From NCBI RefSeq assembly GCF_025336525.1, contig NZ_JAOCZP010000012.1:80065-144064 (forward strand): a DNA stretch of 64,000 nt. Reading direction: 5' to 3'. The notes beneath the pieces were generated by a model that worked only from the letters and a program-made list of their open reading frames with translations, ran no database searches and was not told the origin of the DNA. The translations under genes and the position numbers were made by a program. Shown here piece by piece: positions 52,429 to 61,570 of the stretch. Every line of letters begins with the position of its first letter. The stretch's first letter is position 1. This DNA is from Chelativorans salis (lineage in GTDB: Bacteria > Pseudomonadota > Alphaproteobacteria > Rhizobiales > Rhizobiaceae).

Positions 52429-53535
52429 ATGGGTCCCTTTCCGCATGATGCACCGAAAGCAAAAATCGACAAATTGAATGTGGCCGGCACAGACGGCTTC
52501 GAGTTCGTGGAGTTCGCTCATCCGGAAGCCGGCAAGCTCAAGGCACTTTTCGAGAAGATGGGCTATGTCGAGGTTGCTCGACACAAGAACAAGGACATTT
52601 CGCTCTACCGGCAAGGCGACATCAACTACATCGTCAATCAAGAGCCGAGCGCGCAGGCTGCACGCTTCGTCGAAGCGCACGGTCCGTGTGCGCCGGCCAT
52701 GGCATGGCGTGTGGTCGACGCCCAGCATGCGCTGAAATGCGCGCTCGACTATGGCGCCGAGGAGTACATTGGGGACGATAAGACACTGGACGTCCCCGCG
52801 GTCGTCGGCATCGGCGGTTCGTTGCTCTATTTCGTCGATACCTACGGCAAGGACGGCTCATGCTACGAGGGCGAGTTCAAATGGATCAATAAGCCGAATC
52901 CGAAACCCAAAGGCGCCGGTTTCTATTATCTCGATCACCTTACCCACAACGTGCGGCGTGGCAACATGTCGACGTGGTACGACTTCTATTCCAAGGCGTT
53001 CAACTTCAGGGAAATCCGCTACTTTGACATCAAGGGCAAGCAGACCGGGCTCTATTCCCGCGCGCTGACCTCGCCGGATGGCAAGATCCGTATTCCGATC
53101 AACGAGAGCGCCGACGACAACAGCCAGATCGAGGAATACCTGAAGCAGTACAAGGGCGAGGGCATCCAGCACATCGCCGTCGCGACGGAGTACCTCTACG
53201 ACTCGGTGGATCAGATCGCGGAGAACGGGATCGAGTTCATGCCGGCGCCGCCGAGGACCTACTACGACATGTCGCACCGACGGGTTCAGGGCCACGAAGA
53301 GCCGCTGGACCGGATGATGAAGCATGGCATCCTGATCGACGGTGAAGGCGTCGTCGACGGCGGGATGACCCGTATCCTTTTGCAGATATTCTCGAAGACC
53401 GTGATCGGACCGATCTTCTTCGAGTTCATCCAGCGCAAGGGTGACGACGGTTTCGGGGAGGGAAACTTCAAGGCGCTCTTCGAGTCGATAGAGGAAGATC
53501 AGATTCAGCGCGGCGTGTTGAAGGCGGAGGGATGA
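52429..53535 (+). CDS. hpd: 4-Hydroxyphenylpyruvate dioxygenase
   Basis: A 368-residue Fe(II) dioxygenase made of two VOC-like halves. The iron ligands are His in YYLDHLTHNV, His in GEGIQHIAVAT and Glu in GPIFFEFIQRKGDDGFGEGNFKALFES, the standard HPPD triad and C-terminal gate. It converts 4-hydroxyphenylpyruvate to homogentisate in tyrosine breakdown. AGGAGG precedes the ATG at good spacing. No homogentisate dioxygenase is in the window, and the fumarylacetoacetase gene at 60914 is dead, so the rest of the pathway must be elsewhere if used. Confidence 0.93.
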   Translation: MGPFPHDAPKAKIDKLNVAGTDGFEFVEFAHPEAGKLKALFEKMGYVEVARHKNKDISLYRQGDINYIVNQEPSAQAARFVEAHGPCAPAMAWRVVDAQHALKCALDYGAEEYIGDDKTLDVPAVVGIGGSLLYFVDTYGKDGSCYEGEFKWINKPNPKPKGAGFYYLDHLTHNVRRGNMSTWYDFYSKAFNFREIRYFDIKGKQTGLYSRALTSPDGKIRIPINESADDNSQIEEYLKQYKGEGIQHIAVATEYLYDSVDQIAENGIEFMPAPPRTYYDMSHRRVQGHEEPLDRMMKHGILIDGEGVVDGGMTRILLQIFSKTVIGPIFFEFIQRKGDDGFGEGNFKALFESIEEDQIQRGVLKAEG

Positions 53536-53724
53536 GCTGCGAACAGGGCTGGGACGGACTTCATCGTCGCTAAGCGCCGTGGGCAACGTTCGAGCGCACG
53601 TGGCTTTGTCCGATGCGGCCGGCCTTGAAACGCTGCAGGTGAAATACCTGGACGTCTGAAAGCCGATCCGCAATCAATTTCGATCCGAGGCAGCTTATCG
53701 GGAACGGAGAATAGTGGCCACGCA

Positions 53725-54090
53725 ATGAACGACAACTGGAAAAGGTATCCCAAGCCCCCCGCCGAAGGGACGGCGATCTGTGCATCGTCGAACGTGCCGG
53801 AAGGCGGGACCTACAGCATCGAGGTGGACGGCTTCCCGGTTCTGCTGGCGCGGGACAACGAGCGATTGGTGGCCTATGTCAACGCTTGTCCGCATCAGTT
53901 CCTGCCACTCGACCATCGGAGCTCCTCCGTCCTGTCTTCCGACGGCCGGATCCTGCGCTGCACGAACCACCAGGCCGGCTTCGACCTGGCAACTGGACAA
54001 GGTGTTGACGGCTTCGGTGCGGGATGCGCCCTCGATCCAATCCCAATCCGCGAGAACGGTGACGGAAATGTAGTTGTCGATGAAGGTTGA
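53725..54090 (+). CDS. Rieske [2Fe-2S] ferredoxin-like protein
   Basis: A 121-residue soluble Rieske protein. The cluster ligands are CPH in NACPHQFLPLD and CTNHQ in LRCTNHQAGFDL, spaced as in Rieske ferredoxins. No membrane anchor. It could shuttle electrons to an oxygenase or act in assembly. It lies between HPPD and the carbonic-anhydrase gene with intergenic gaps of about 190 and 200 bases, so operon membership is uncertain. Confidence 0.85.
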   Translation: MNDNWKRYPKPPAEGTAICASSNVPEGGTYSIEVDGFPVLLARDNERLVAYVNACPHQFLPLDHRSSSVLSSDGRILRCTNHQAGFDLATGQGVDGFGAGCALDPIPIRENGDGNVVVDEG

Positions 54091-54290
54091 GCCAAGCACA
54101 GCGCCAGAACGGGGACCATTGCCTTGGCGACAGTCCGACGCTGGCTGATTGCGCTCTCGTGCCTCGTGCTTGGCGATAGGGAATATCCTCCGCAGTCTGC
54201 CGCGCGTGAGCCGGATATTCCACCGCTTCCTCAGGCCACCTGAATTCGCGAAAGCCCCGAACGAAATGATCAAGACGAGGAGATAGATCA

Positions 54291-54814
54291 ATGCCAGTTT
54301 GTGCCCTGGAGACATTGCCCCGAACTACTCTGAAGTGGAGCACTGGGTCGCACCGAACGCCTGTGTGATCGGGGACGTGACCTTGGGGCGCGATGTCGGT
54401 GTCTGGTTCTCGGCGGTTATTCGTGGCGACAACGAGCCCATCGTGATCGGGAACCGCACCAACATCCAAGAGGGGGCGGTGCTCCATTCGGATCCGGGTT
54501 CGCCGCTGCGGATCGGTTCCGACGTTACGATCGGACATCGTGCGATCATGCACGGCTGCTCGATCGGCGACAACACGCTTGTTGGGATGGGCGCGACAAT
54601 TCTGAACAATGCGCGCATCGGCCAGAACTCGATCATCGGTGCAAACGCGCTCGTGACGGAAGGCAAGGAGTTTTCTGACTTCAGCCTCGTCGTCGGCGCA
54701 CCGGCCAAAGTGGTCCACACGCTGGAAGCGAAGGCAGAAGAACAGCTGAAGGCATCAGCGCGGACCTATGTGAACAACCTGAAACGGTTCCGTGACGAGT
54801 TCACACCTCGATAG
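54291..54814 (+). pseudogene. Gamma-carbonic anhydrase-like protein, frameshifted near its start
   Basis: The proper start is an ATG at 54291 after GAGGAG, giving MPVCAL, but one G is missing at about 54307 so the frame then fails. The next frame continues GDIAPNYSEVEHWVAPNACVIGDVTLG and the left-handed beta-helix hexapeptide repeats. Metal ligands His are in LHSDPGS, TIGHRAIMHGCSIGDN. The rest (to 54814) is intact. Either a sequencing indel or an early-stage pseudogene; a TTG at 54299 could still allow translation of nearly the whole protein. Its 3' end overlaps the convergent LysR gene by 14 bases. Confidence 0.7.
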
Positions 54815-55733
54815 ACCGAGCGCCTTCCCATAATCCTTCACGAACGGCGTCCCGCACCAACTCCACGACAAGTGATGAAATCATTTCTCTGACAAAGGTT
54901 GGCCGGGCATCAAGGGCCGATACGAGATGCAGCGTTCTTACCGGGCGCGGATCGGTGACGGGGCGCGCGATAAGTTCTCCGCTTGCCAGTTCGTCGCTGA
55001 CGAGAACCTTTGGTGCCAGCGTGCAGGCCAGGCCTTCTTTGAGGGCGCTTAGCGTCCCCGCGATCGAGGCCAGTTGAATACGTGCCTGCGACTCGAGTTT
55101 AGCCAGTTCCGCCGGCCGGTCGACAAGTGCGCGCGATAGTGTGCCGCTCTGAAGGAGCGCGACCGGCAACGCCGCCATCTCCTGCAGCCGTATCGCCTCA
55201 TCGGCGACGCCGACAATATCCTGGTGGCCGATGCAGAAGAGCTCCTCCTCGAGAAGCGGTGTTCTCAATGTCCGCGAGTCCGACGGAGGGTTGAAGATCA
55301 ACGCTGTCTCGATCTCGCCCGATCGAAGCGCGTTGTAGGTCACACCGGACAGTCCCTCTCGTATGAGAAGGCGAACGCGCGGAAGGTCCTCGATGACCTT
55401 TCGCATGAGCCGCCCCCCAATGACCTTGATCACGGAGAAAGGCATGCCGATTGCGATGCTTCCGGATATCTCGGCTTGGCCATGCTTGATCTCAGAGGCC
55501 GCATTCTCGAGCGCGGAGAGAATGAACTGGGCATGTGTGAGCAACTTCAGACCGGCCGCCGTGGGCTCCATACCCCTTGGCTTCCGCGTGAACAGCTTTG
55601 TCTCCAACTCGGCCTCAAGGCTCGCGATGTGGTGGCTGAGGGCGGATGCCGCCGTGTTGCAGTGATCGGCGGCGTGCGAAAGGTTGCGAAACTCGCAAAC
55701 CGCGACGAAATACCGGAGTTGCCTAGTGTCCAT
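54801..55733 (-). CDS. LysR-family transcriptional regulator
   Basis: A 310-residue LysR protein with a near-canonical N-terminal HTH (MDTRQLRYFVAVCEFRNLSHAADHCNTAASALS) and the usual effector domain (GSIAIGMPFSVIKVIGG). It is divergent from the CaiB-type CoA-transferase gene across 104 bases and so probably activates it. An inverted repeat CCATCGAT-AAGG-ATCGATGG lies just before that gene. Overlaps the 3' end of the carbonic-anhydrase gene by 14 bases. Confidence 0.88.
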   Translation of the reverse strand: MDTRQLRYFVAVCEFRNLSHAADHCNTAASALSHHIASLEAELETKLFTRKPRGMEPTAAGLKLLTHAQFILSALENAASEIKHGQAEISGSIAIGMPFSVIKVIGGRLMRKVIEDLPRVRLLIREGLSGVTYNALRSGEIETALIFNPPSDSRTLRTPLLEEELFCIGHQDIVGVADEAIRLQEMAALPVALLQSGTLSRALVDRPAELAKLESQARIQLASIAGTLSALKEGLACTLAPKVLVSDELASGELIARPVTDPRPVRTLHLVSALDARPTFVREMISSLVVELVRDAVREGLWEGARSIEV

Positions 55734-55808
55734 GCGACCATTCTAGAACCAAGAACGATCCCTTCGAAAGGATATTATTTTCTGACCGCTCAGGAATCGT
55801 CATAGTCT

Positions 55809-55828
55809 CCATCGATAAGGATCGATGG
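55809..55828 (+). promoter_or_regulatory. Perfect palindrome upstream of the CoA-transferase operon
   Basis: CCATCGAT at 55809-55816 and ATCGATGG at 55821-55828 with an AAGG spacer. It overlaps the region just ahead of the ribosome site of the CaiB gene and is too close to the start codon for an activator site alone. Could be an operator or an mRNA hairpin masking the ribosome site. Confidence 0.5.
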
Positions 55829-55837
55829 GAGCACCTG

Positions 55838-56986
55838 ATGACATCGACTCTACCTCTCGACGGCGTACGCGTGGTCGAGATGAGCCATATGGTGATGGGG
55901 CCGTCGACGGGCATGTTCCTCGGATTCCTCGGCGCCGAGGTAATCAAGGTCGAGCCGCCACAAGGTGATAAGACGCGCAATCTGACCGGCATGGGGGCCG
56001 GATTCTTCCCGACATTCAACCGCGGCAAGAAGTCCGTCACGCTGAACGTCAAGGACAAGGATGATCTGGCAAGGTTGCATGAGCTGCTGAAGACCGCTGA
56101 TGTCTTCGTCGAGAACTTCCGCGATGAGACCCTGGCGAAGATGGGCTTGGCCCCCGAACAGCTGCGAAAGACAAAGCCCTCGCTCATCGTCGCCTCTTGC
56201 AAGGGCTTCCTGAAGGGCCCCTACGAACATCGCGCAGCGATGGACGAGGTTGTACAGATGATGACCGGGATGGCCTACATGACGGGTCCGACAGGTAGGC
56301 CTCTGCGCATCGGCTCCTCGGCAAACGACATCATGGGCGGGCTCTTCGCCGCATATGGTGTGCTTGCCGCCTTGATCGCACGAGAAAGGACCGGCGAGGG
56401 GGCGGCGATCCGCTCCGGCCTGTTTGAGAATTGCCTGCTTCTCGTGGCGCAGCACATGGTGCAGTACGACATCGAGGGGACGGAGTCGCCGCCGATGCCG
56501 GAGCGGGTGTTCTCCTGGCCGGTCTACGACCTCTTCCCGACGAGCGATGGCCGCCAGATCTTCGTCGGTGCCGCCACCGACGGCCAGTGGGAAAAACTCT
56601 GCAAGGGTCTTGGACTCGATCACCTACTCGAGGATCCACGTCTGCAATCGCGGCCTGATCAAATCGCTGCCCGCGACTGGACCCTGCCGCTGATTGCCGA
56701 GGTCGTGGCTTCCCGCCCTTATGACGAGATGATCCGGATCATGGAAGAGAATGACCTCCTCTTCGCGCCGGTTACACGGCCGGCGGAGATGTACGACGAT
56801 CCCCATGTAAACCGGCCCGGCGGTCTCTTCGTCTCGCACTATGCAGGGAAGAAGGATTTTCGTGCTCCGGCTCTGCCGGTGGAGATGAACGGCCGGCCGG
56901 TGGTCTCGATGAACGTCGACATTCCCTCCATTGGTCAGCACAACGCCGAGATCCTTGACGCTCTCAAGGTGGAGACGGCGGAGTAA
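55838..56986 (+). CDS. CaiB/BaiF-family CoA-transferase (class III)
   Basis: A 382-residue CoA-transferase. The opening LDGVRVVEMSHMVMGPSTGMFLGFLGAEVIKVEPPQGD is characteristic, and the catalytic Asp lies in the SANDIMGGLFAAYGV segment (the position of Asp169 in the family). Members move CoA between carboxylates. In this operon, with an HMG-CoA lyase-like enzyme and a TRAP transporter, it would activate an imported dicarboxylate, as SUGCT does for glutarate and 3-hydroxy-3-methylglutarate (inference). Confidence 0.88.
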   Translation: MTSTLPLDGVRVVEMSHMVMGPSTGMFLGFLGAEVIKVEPPQGDKTRNLTGMGAGFFPTFNRGKKSVTLNVKDKDDLARLHELLKTADVFVENFRDETLAKMGLAPEQLRKTKPSLIVASCKGFLKGPYEHRAAMDEVVQMMTGMAYMTGPTGRPLRIGSSANDIMGGLFAAYGVLAALIARERTGEGAAIRSGLFENCLLLVAQHMVQYDIEGTESPPMPERVFSWPVYDLFPTSDGRQIFVGAATDGQWEKLCKGLGLDHLLEDPRLQSRPDQIAARDWTLPLIAEVVASRPYDEMIRIMEENDLLFAPVTRPAEMYDDPHVNRPGGLFVSHYAGKKDFRAPALPVEMNGRPVVSMNVDIPSIGQHNAEILDALKVETAE

Positions 56987-56988
56987 TC

Positions 56989-57942
56989 ATGGCCGATTTG
57001 TACAAAACCTATCCGACCGGTCGGGTCGCAATTCGAGAAGTGGGATTGCGTGACGGATTGCAACTGACGAAATCCTGGCCCTCAACCGCGCAGAAGGTTC
57101 GCTGGATCGATCAGGAATACGCCGCAGGCATCCGCCATTTCGAGGTCGGATCGTTCCTGCCCGCCAACAAGGTGCCGCGTTTCGCCGATGTCCGCGACGT
57201 CATTGCCGCGGTCGACAGGCATGGCGACGCCCATGGGGTGGCGCTGGCGCTGAACCAGCGCGGTGCGACGGATGCGTTGGCGACGTCGGTGGGCGAAATC
57301 ACTGTGGTGGTCTCCGCCAGCCAAGCCCACAACGAGGCCAATGTTCGCCGCACGCAGGAGCAGAGCCTCGCCGAGATCGCCAATGTGGTGCAGCTGCGCG
57401 ACCAAGCAGGCAAGGACACGATCATCAACGCCGGCATCGCGATGGCCTTCGGCTGCTCGCTGTCGGGCGACGTGCCCGAGGACGATGTCATGCGGATGGT
57501 CGATCGGTGCTTCGAGGCCGGGGTCGACATGGTAGGGCTGGCCGATACGGTCGGTTATGCGGGTCCGCGCCAGATCGCATCGCTCTGCGCGCGGATGGAG
57601 AAACGGCTCGGAAATTTGCCTTACGTTATCCATCTGCACGACACACGCGGAATGGGCATCGCCAACGCCTCTGCCGCGCTGGACGCTGGATGCCGAGTGC
57701 TCGACGCCTCGCTCGCCGGCCTCGGTGGCTGCCCCTTCGCGCCGGGCGCGACCGGCAATGTCGTGCTGGAGGACCTGATCTATCTCGTTGAGACCAAGGG
57801 TTTCGATACCGGAGTAGACATCGAGAAGATTATAGAGATGCGCTCAATCCTGGCCGAAGCGATGCCGGAGGAGATGCTTAACGGCGCCTTGGCGAAAGCC
57901 GGACCGCCAAAAACGCTGGAATGGCGCGCAAGAGTGGCATGA
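56989..57942 (+). CDS. Hydroxymethylglutaryl-CoA lyase-like protein
   Basis: A 317-residue DRE-TIM metallolyase. The REVGLRDGLQ motif supplies the catalytic Arg-Asp, VIHLHDTRGMG the HxH metal ligands, and the conserved Cys of the gating loop is present in LGGCPFAPGATGN. These are the three hallmarks of HMG-CoA lyase, so acyl-CoA cleavage to acetyl-CoA plus an oxo product is likely. The gene starts two bases after the CoA-transferase stop, strongly suggesting sequential action. Confidence 0.87.
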   Translation: MADLYKTYPTGRVAIREVGLRDGLQLTKSWPSTAQKVRWIDQEYAAGIRHFEVGSFLPANKVPRFADVRDVIAAVDRHGDAHGVALALNQRGATDALATSVGEITVVVSASQAHNEANVRRTQEQSLAEIANVVQLRDQAGKDTIINAGIAMAFGCSLSGDVPEDDVMRMVDRCFEAGVDMVGLADTVGYAGPRQIASLCARMEKRLGNLPYVIHLHDTRGMGIANASAALDAGCRVLDASLAGLGGCPFAPGATGNVVLEDLIYLVETKGFDTGVDIEKIIEMRSILAEAMPEEMLNGALAKAGPPKTLEWRARVA

Positions 57943-58026
57943 TTGCGCCTAGTCTGCCGGAGGAGGCGGGCAATCGGTGGCGCTGCGCCACAACCTTGCA
58001 ACTTTGAAACGGGAGGAGACCCTGAG

Positions 58027-59028
58027 ATGAAAGCCAAACTTCTGTCCACCTCTATCGGCGCAATCCTTGCCTTGGGCGGAGCGGCTTCGGCCAAGGCCGA
58101 AACCGCGATGCGCTGCAGCCACCAGCTGCCGCCCGCGCACACTGTGGCGCAGGTGATCGACCGCTGGGCAGCCGAGGTCGAGACGCTGTCGAATGGTGAA
58201 ATCGATGTGCAAATATTTGGTGCCGACAGCCTTGTGGGAGCCGGTGAGAACATCGTGGCGACCGCCAAAGGCGACATTGATTGCGCCTTCTCAGTTCAGT
58301 TCCAGTGGGGCAAGACCCTGCCGATCATGACGGTGACCACCGCGCCCTACGCCTTTTCGGACCTGAACATTTGGCGCAACTGGGACGGCTCGGAGGCAGC
58401 AAACTTCCTTGAAGAGAAGCTTCGCACCAAGGGCGTTGAGAACGTCGTTTGGCTGTTCCAGACCAACAGCTCAGTCTTCACTTCAAACGGCGAGTTTCTG
58501 CAAACTCCGGCGGACTTCGAGGGTGTGAAGATTCGTGGTTTAACGCCCGCGTTCGACGCCGGCCTCGCTGCGCTCGGAGCCGCGCCGACGGCGCTGCCGG
58601 GATCGGAAGTCTACCAGGCGCTTGCGACCGGCGTTCTTGACGGCGCCATGACCGGCACCGACGCCGCCGTGTCTCGCAAGTACTACGAGGTGCAGGATCA
58701 TTTCGTAGTGTCGCCGGTGATCTCGGTCTTCTTCCACGGCTACGTGAATCCCGATTTCTACGCCGGGCTTTCCGACGATGCGAAAGCTGCCCTGGCCGAA
58801 GCTGGTGAGAAAGCCGCGGGCTGGGCTGTTGATGCTGCCGAGGAAGCCCTCGCTGGCGCTCCGGCCGAGCTGGAATCCAAAGGGGTCAGCGTCCACATCG
58901 CGACGGACGAAGAGAACGCCGCCATGGAAGCCGTGATGCGCCCGGCGTTTGACGAAGCGTTCAAATCAGACGACCCGGATAGCCAGAAACTGCTGGAACT
59001 CATCGACAAGCTTCGTTCGGGCTCGTAA
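58027..59028 (+). CDS. TRAP transporter periplasmic binding protein (DctP-like)
   Basis: A 333-residue solute receptor with a Sec signal peptide (STSIGAILALGGAASAKA) and start at 58027 (GAGGAG upstream). The DctP fold is marked by MRCSHQLPPAHTVAQVIDRWAAE, a ligand region with VKIRGLTPAFDAGLAALGAAPTALPG, and a long C-terminal helical end. Receptor of the CaiB/HMG-CoA lyase operon, so the ligand is probably a di- or hydroxy-carboxylate. Confidence 0.87.
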   Translation: MKAKLLSTSIGAILALGGAASAKAETAMRCSHQLPPAHTVAQVIDRWAAEVETLSNGEIDVQIFGADSLVGAGENIVATAKGDIDCAFSVQFQWGKTLPIMTVTTAPYAFSDLNIWRNWDGSEAANFLEEKLRTKGVENVVWLFQTNSSVFTSNGEFLQTPADFEGVKIRGLTPAFDAGLAALGAAPTALPGSEVYQALATGVLDGAMTGTDAAVSRKYYEVQDHFVVSPVISVFFHGYVNPDFYAGLSDDAKAALAEAGEKAAGWAVDAAEEALAGAPAELESKGVSVHIATDEENAAMEAVMRPAFDEAFKSDDPDSQKLLELIDKLRSGS

Positions 59029-59032
59029 TTCG

Positions 59033-59563
59033 ATGTCCGGCAACACTGACAACAATGGGGCGGCTTCGGCCGCCCCTCTCACACAGCGGCTACTTACACC
59101 GATTGTCTGGACTGGCGGCGCGATCAGCACGCTGCTCATTCTCGCTGCCTTGGGTCTGACGACATACTCGGTGTTCATGCGATACGTGATCGGTCGCCCG
59201 CCGGTCTGGATCGATCAACTCACGGGGTTTGTACTGGTCGCGCTGGTCATGTTCGGTGTCGCCGAGGCCTATCGGCGCGGCAATCATATCTCGATCGATC
59301 TTCTCACCGACAATCTCTCAAGACCGATGAGACGACTACGCTGGATCTGGAGTGATCTCTGCGTGCTCGCGTTCTCCCTAGTGCTGGTACTGAGCACCTG
59401 GGAAGCGGTCGAGTTCGCCCATAGCTTTGGGTCCTACACGTCCGGCTCCATCGAAATCGCGTCCTGGATTCCTCAGCTTCCAATTTTGATCGGTGGGCTA
59501 CTTCTTGGACTGTTTTCCGTAGCAAGGTTGATAGGCCATATACTCGGAGGGCCGGGGAAATGA
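59033..59563 (+). CDS. TRAP transporter small permease (DctQ-like)
   Basis: A 176-residue protein with four hydrophobic helices, including ISTLLILAALGLTTYSVFMRYV and FVLVALVMFGVAEAYRRGNHI. The start at 59033 is four bases after the receptor stop; the stop overlaps the large permease start by four bases. It forms the membrane part with DctM at 59560. Confidence 0.85.
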   Translation: MSGNTDNNGAASAAPLTQRLLTPIVWTGGAISTLLILAALGLTTYSVFMRYVIGRPPVWIDQLTGFVLVALVMFGVAEAYRRGNHISIDLLTDNLSRPMRRLRWIWSDLCVLAFSLVLVLSTWEAVEFAHSFGSYTSGSIEIASWIPQLPILIGGLLLGLFSVARLIGHILGGPGK

Positions 59564-60843
59564 CTGCCTTTCTGGTTTTCACCGGCCTGATCCTGCTCCT
59601 TCTGACGGGCATCCCGATCTTCGCTGCTCTCGGGCTCACCGCCACGGTCATCCTTCTCGTCTTTGAAGGCGGGATCGGCTCGGTGGCCGACACGGTCTAT
59701 GCTCATCTGAACAAGCCGATCCTCACCACGATCCCGCTCTTCGTTTTCATGGCGAACGTCATGATCCGGGCAAAAGTCATCGACGATCTCTACGACATGG
59801 CCAATACGCTTGTCGGCCATATCCGCGGGGGATTGGGTATCGCCACAGTGATGGCCTGCACGATCTTCGCTGCCATCTCCGGTTCCTCTGTGGCCACTGC
59901 GTTGTCGGTCGGTTCCAGTGCCATTCCGCAAATGAAGCGTTTTGGCTATCCTCGTCGTGAAGCTCTCGGCGTTGTGGCCGCTGGTGGCACCCTCGGAATC
60001 CTCATCCCACCGTCGGGCCCGATGATCCTCTACGCGATCGTGTCAGAGGCTTCGATTGGCGCGCTGTTCCTTGCCGGTATCGTCCCCGGTGTTCTGCTTG
60101 CACTGATTTTCTCGGCCTATTCGGTTTTCAGCGCAATGCGGCGCGGCGTGGAACGGCCTCCTTACGCCGGAACCGCCAAAATCCTGCGCGCGATCCGCAA
60201 GTCGATCTGGGCCATTCTCGCCCCACCGGTCGTGATGGGGGGAATCTACTTCGGCATCTTCACCGCCGCCGAAGCTGCGGCAGCAGGATCGATCTATGCG
60301 CTGTTGGTCGCTACGCTGGCCTATCGCAATTTTGGTCTGCGCGACCTTTGGGATTGTGCCTACGAGTCCATGCGCACCTCAATGATGGTCTTCATGATCA
60401 TCGCCGGCGCGGCAATGTTCGGCCATGCGATCACCATCATCCGCCTTCCGGTCGGCGTGACGGAAATGGTGTCCCAGATGGGACTTGGTCAGGTCGGGTT
60501 CATGCTCATCGTCATGGCGATGATCTTCGTAATGGGCATGTTCTTCGAGTCCATCGCCATCATCCTGATCACAACACCGATTCTGCTGCCGACCATGATT
60601 GCGCTGGATATCGACCTGATTTGGTACGGCGTCATGCTGATGATCAACCTGGAGCTGGCGATGATCACACCGCCCGTGGGGATGAACCTGTTCGTGATCA
60701 AGGGTATCACCGACGCCCCTTTGTCGGAGGTGGTGCGCGGCGCATTCCCTTACGTTCTGCTGATGCTCCTTGGTCTGCTCATCTTGCTCATGGTGCCCGG
60801 GTTGGCGACCTGGTTGCCGTACTCGGCCGGGTTCGGGCGATGA
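59560..60843 (+). CDS. TRAP transporter large permease (DctM-like)
   Basis: A 427-residue membrane protein with the DctM signatures AAGGTLGILIPPSGPMILYAI, PIFAALGLTATV, and IDLIWYGVMLMINLELAMITPPVGMNLF. About 12 hydrophobic segments. Last recognised gene of the CaiB-HMG-CoA lyase-TRAP operon, supplying substrate for it. Only a decayed gene follows. Confidence 0.92.
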   Translation: MTAFLVFTGLILLLLTGIPIFAALGLTATVILLVFEGGIGSVADTVYAHLNKPILTTIPLFVFMANVMIRAKVIDDLYDMANTLVGHIRGGLGIATVMACTIFAAISGSSVATALSVGSSAIPQMKRFGYPRREALGVVAAGGTLGILIPPSGPMILYAIVSEASIGALFLAGIVPGVLLALIFSAYSVFSAMRRGVERPPYAGTAKILRAIRKSIWAILAPPVVMGGIYFGIFTAAEAAAAGSIYALLVATLAYRNFGLRDLWDCAYESMRTSMMVFMIIAGAAMFGHAITIIRLPVGVTEMVSQMGLGQVGFMLIVMAMIFVMGMFFESIAIILITTPILLPTMIALDIDLIWYGVMLMINLELAMITPPVGMNLFVIKGITDAPLSEVVRGAFPYVLLMLLGLLILLMVPGLATWLPYSAGFGR

Positions 60844-60913
60844 CTGCGGACGGACGGACCGCCGCCCGCTCATCAACGACGAAGGGTAGTTGAAATGATG
60901 GGATGAGACGGCT

Positions 60914-61473
60914 GACAATGATCTGCGGAGCAGGATCGAAGAGACCAATCGCGACGGCAGCGACTGCCCGATTCGAAACCTGCCCTTCGGCTCAATTGGC
61001 CTCGGGACGAGCGACCGGCGGCTTGGCGCGGCCAACGCGCTGTGGCCTCTCATGCTCAGTGCGCTGGTGGCCGCCGATCCGGAAGTGCGGTGCTCAATGC
61101 GCCATGCCCTGAGCGATCTGCTGATCGCGGGCAGCCGGATCCTGCGTGATGGAGCCTTGTGTTCCCGGCTTATTCATCCGATCGACGGGTGGGCCTGCTT
61201 CTTCCGTTTGCGGTTGCGGAGTATGCGGATTGCAGTGCGAGCCACCATCACGCCTTCAACGTCGGGAGCATGTTTCGTGGCCCGGGATACGCGCTGGCGT
61301 CAGATTGGTTGCCCACAATGGCCTCGCCTCGTCGGTCGCCGTCTCGGGACGGCAGTACTCCGCCTATGGCGCTGGGTGGAGGGCGGGACGACACCGCGCC
61401 AAGTGTCGCCTCGTCCGCTCGGTTCGGCATCTAAGTTGAGATGGGTGTTGTCGTCGGGATGGCATCGTACTGA
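60914..61473 (+). pseudogene. Fumarylacetoacetase (FahA-type), multiply broken
   Basis: Four blocks in different frames match fumarylacetoacetase: ETNRDGSDCPIRNLPFG with ALVAADPEVRC-RHALSDLL (60932-61160); LLLPFAVAEYADCSASHHHAFNVGSMFRG (near 61190-61290), whose His/Tyr set is the catalytic metal-site region; GLASSVAVSG (near 61315), for YHGRASSVVVSG; and ARFGI-VEMGVVVG (near 61425), for LDFELEMGVVVG. At least three frameshifts and two stops separate them, and the C-terminal half of the domain is missing. The gene is dead. Confidence 0.75.
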
Positions 61474-61570
61474 CCACGATCGGTCGCCAAGGCCGTGGTG
61501 TCCCATGAATATGCAAGTTGGCCTGTTATGTAGTAGCGAGGGTTCCTGCCAAGAAGCCCGGAGTAGTCGA

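Noticed and set aside
53695..54315. Minus-strand frame starting with a hydrophobic helix between the Rieske and carbonic-anhydrase genes
   Set aside because: The N terminus looks like a membrane segment, but the frame continues antisense through the Rieske gene and has no ribosome site.
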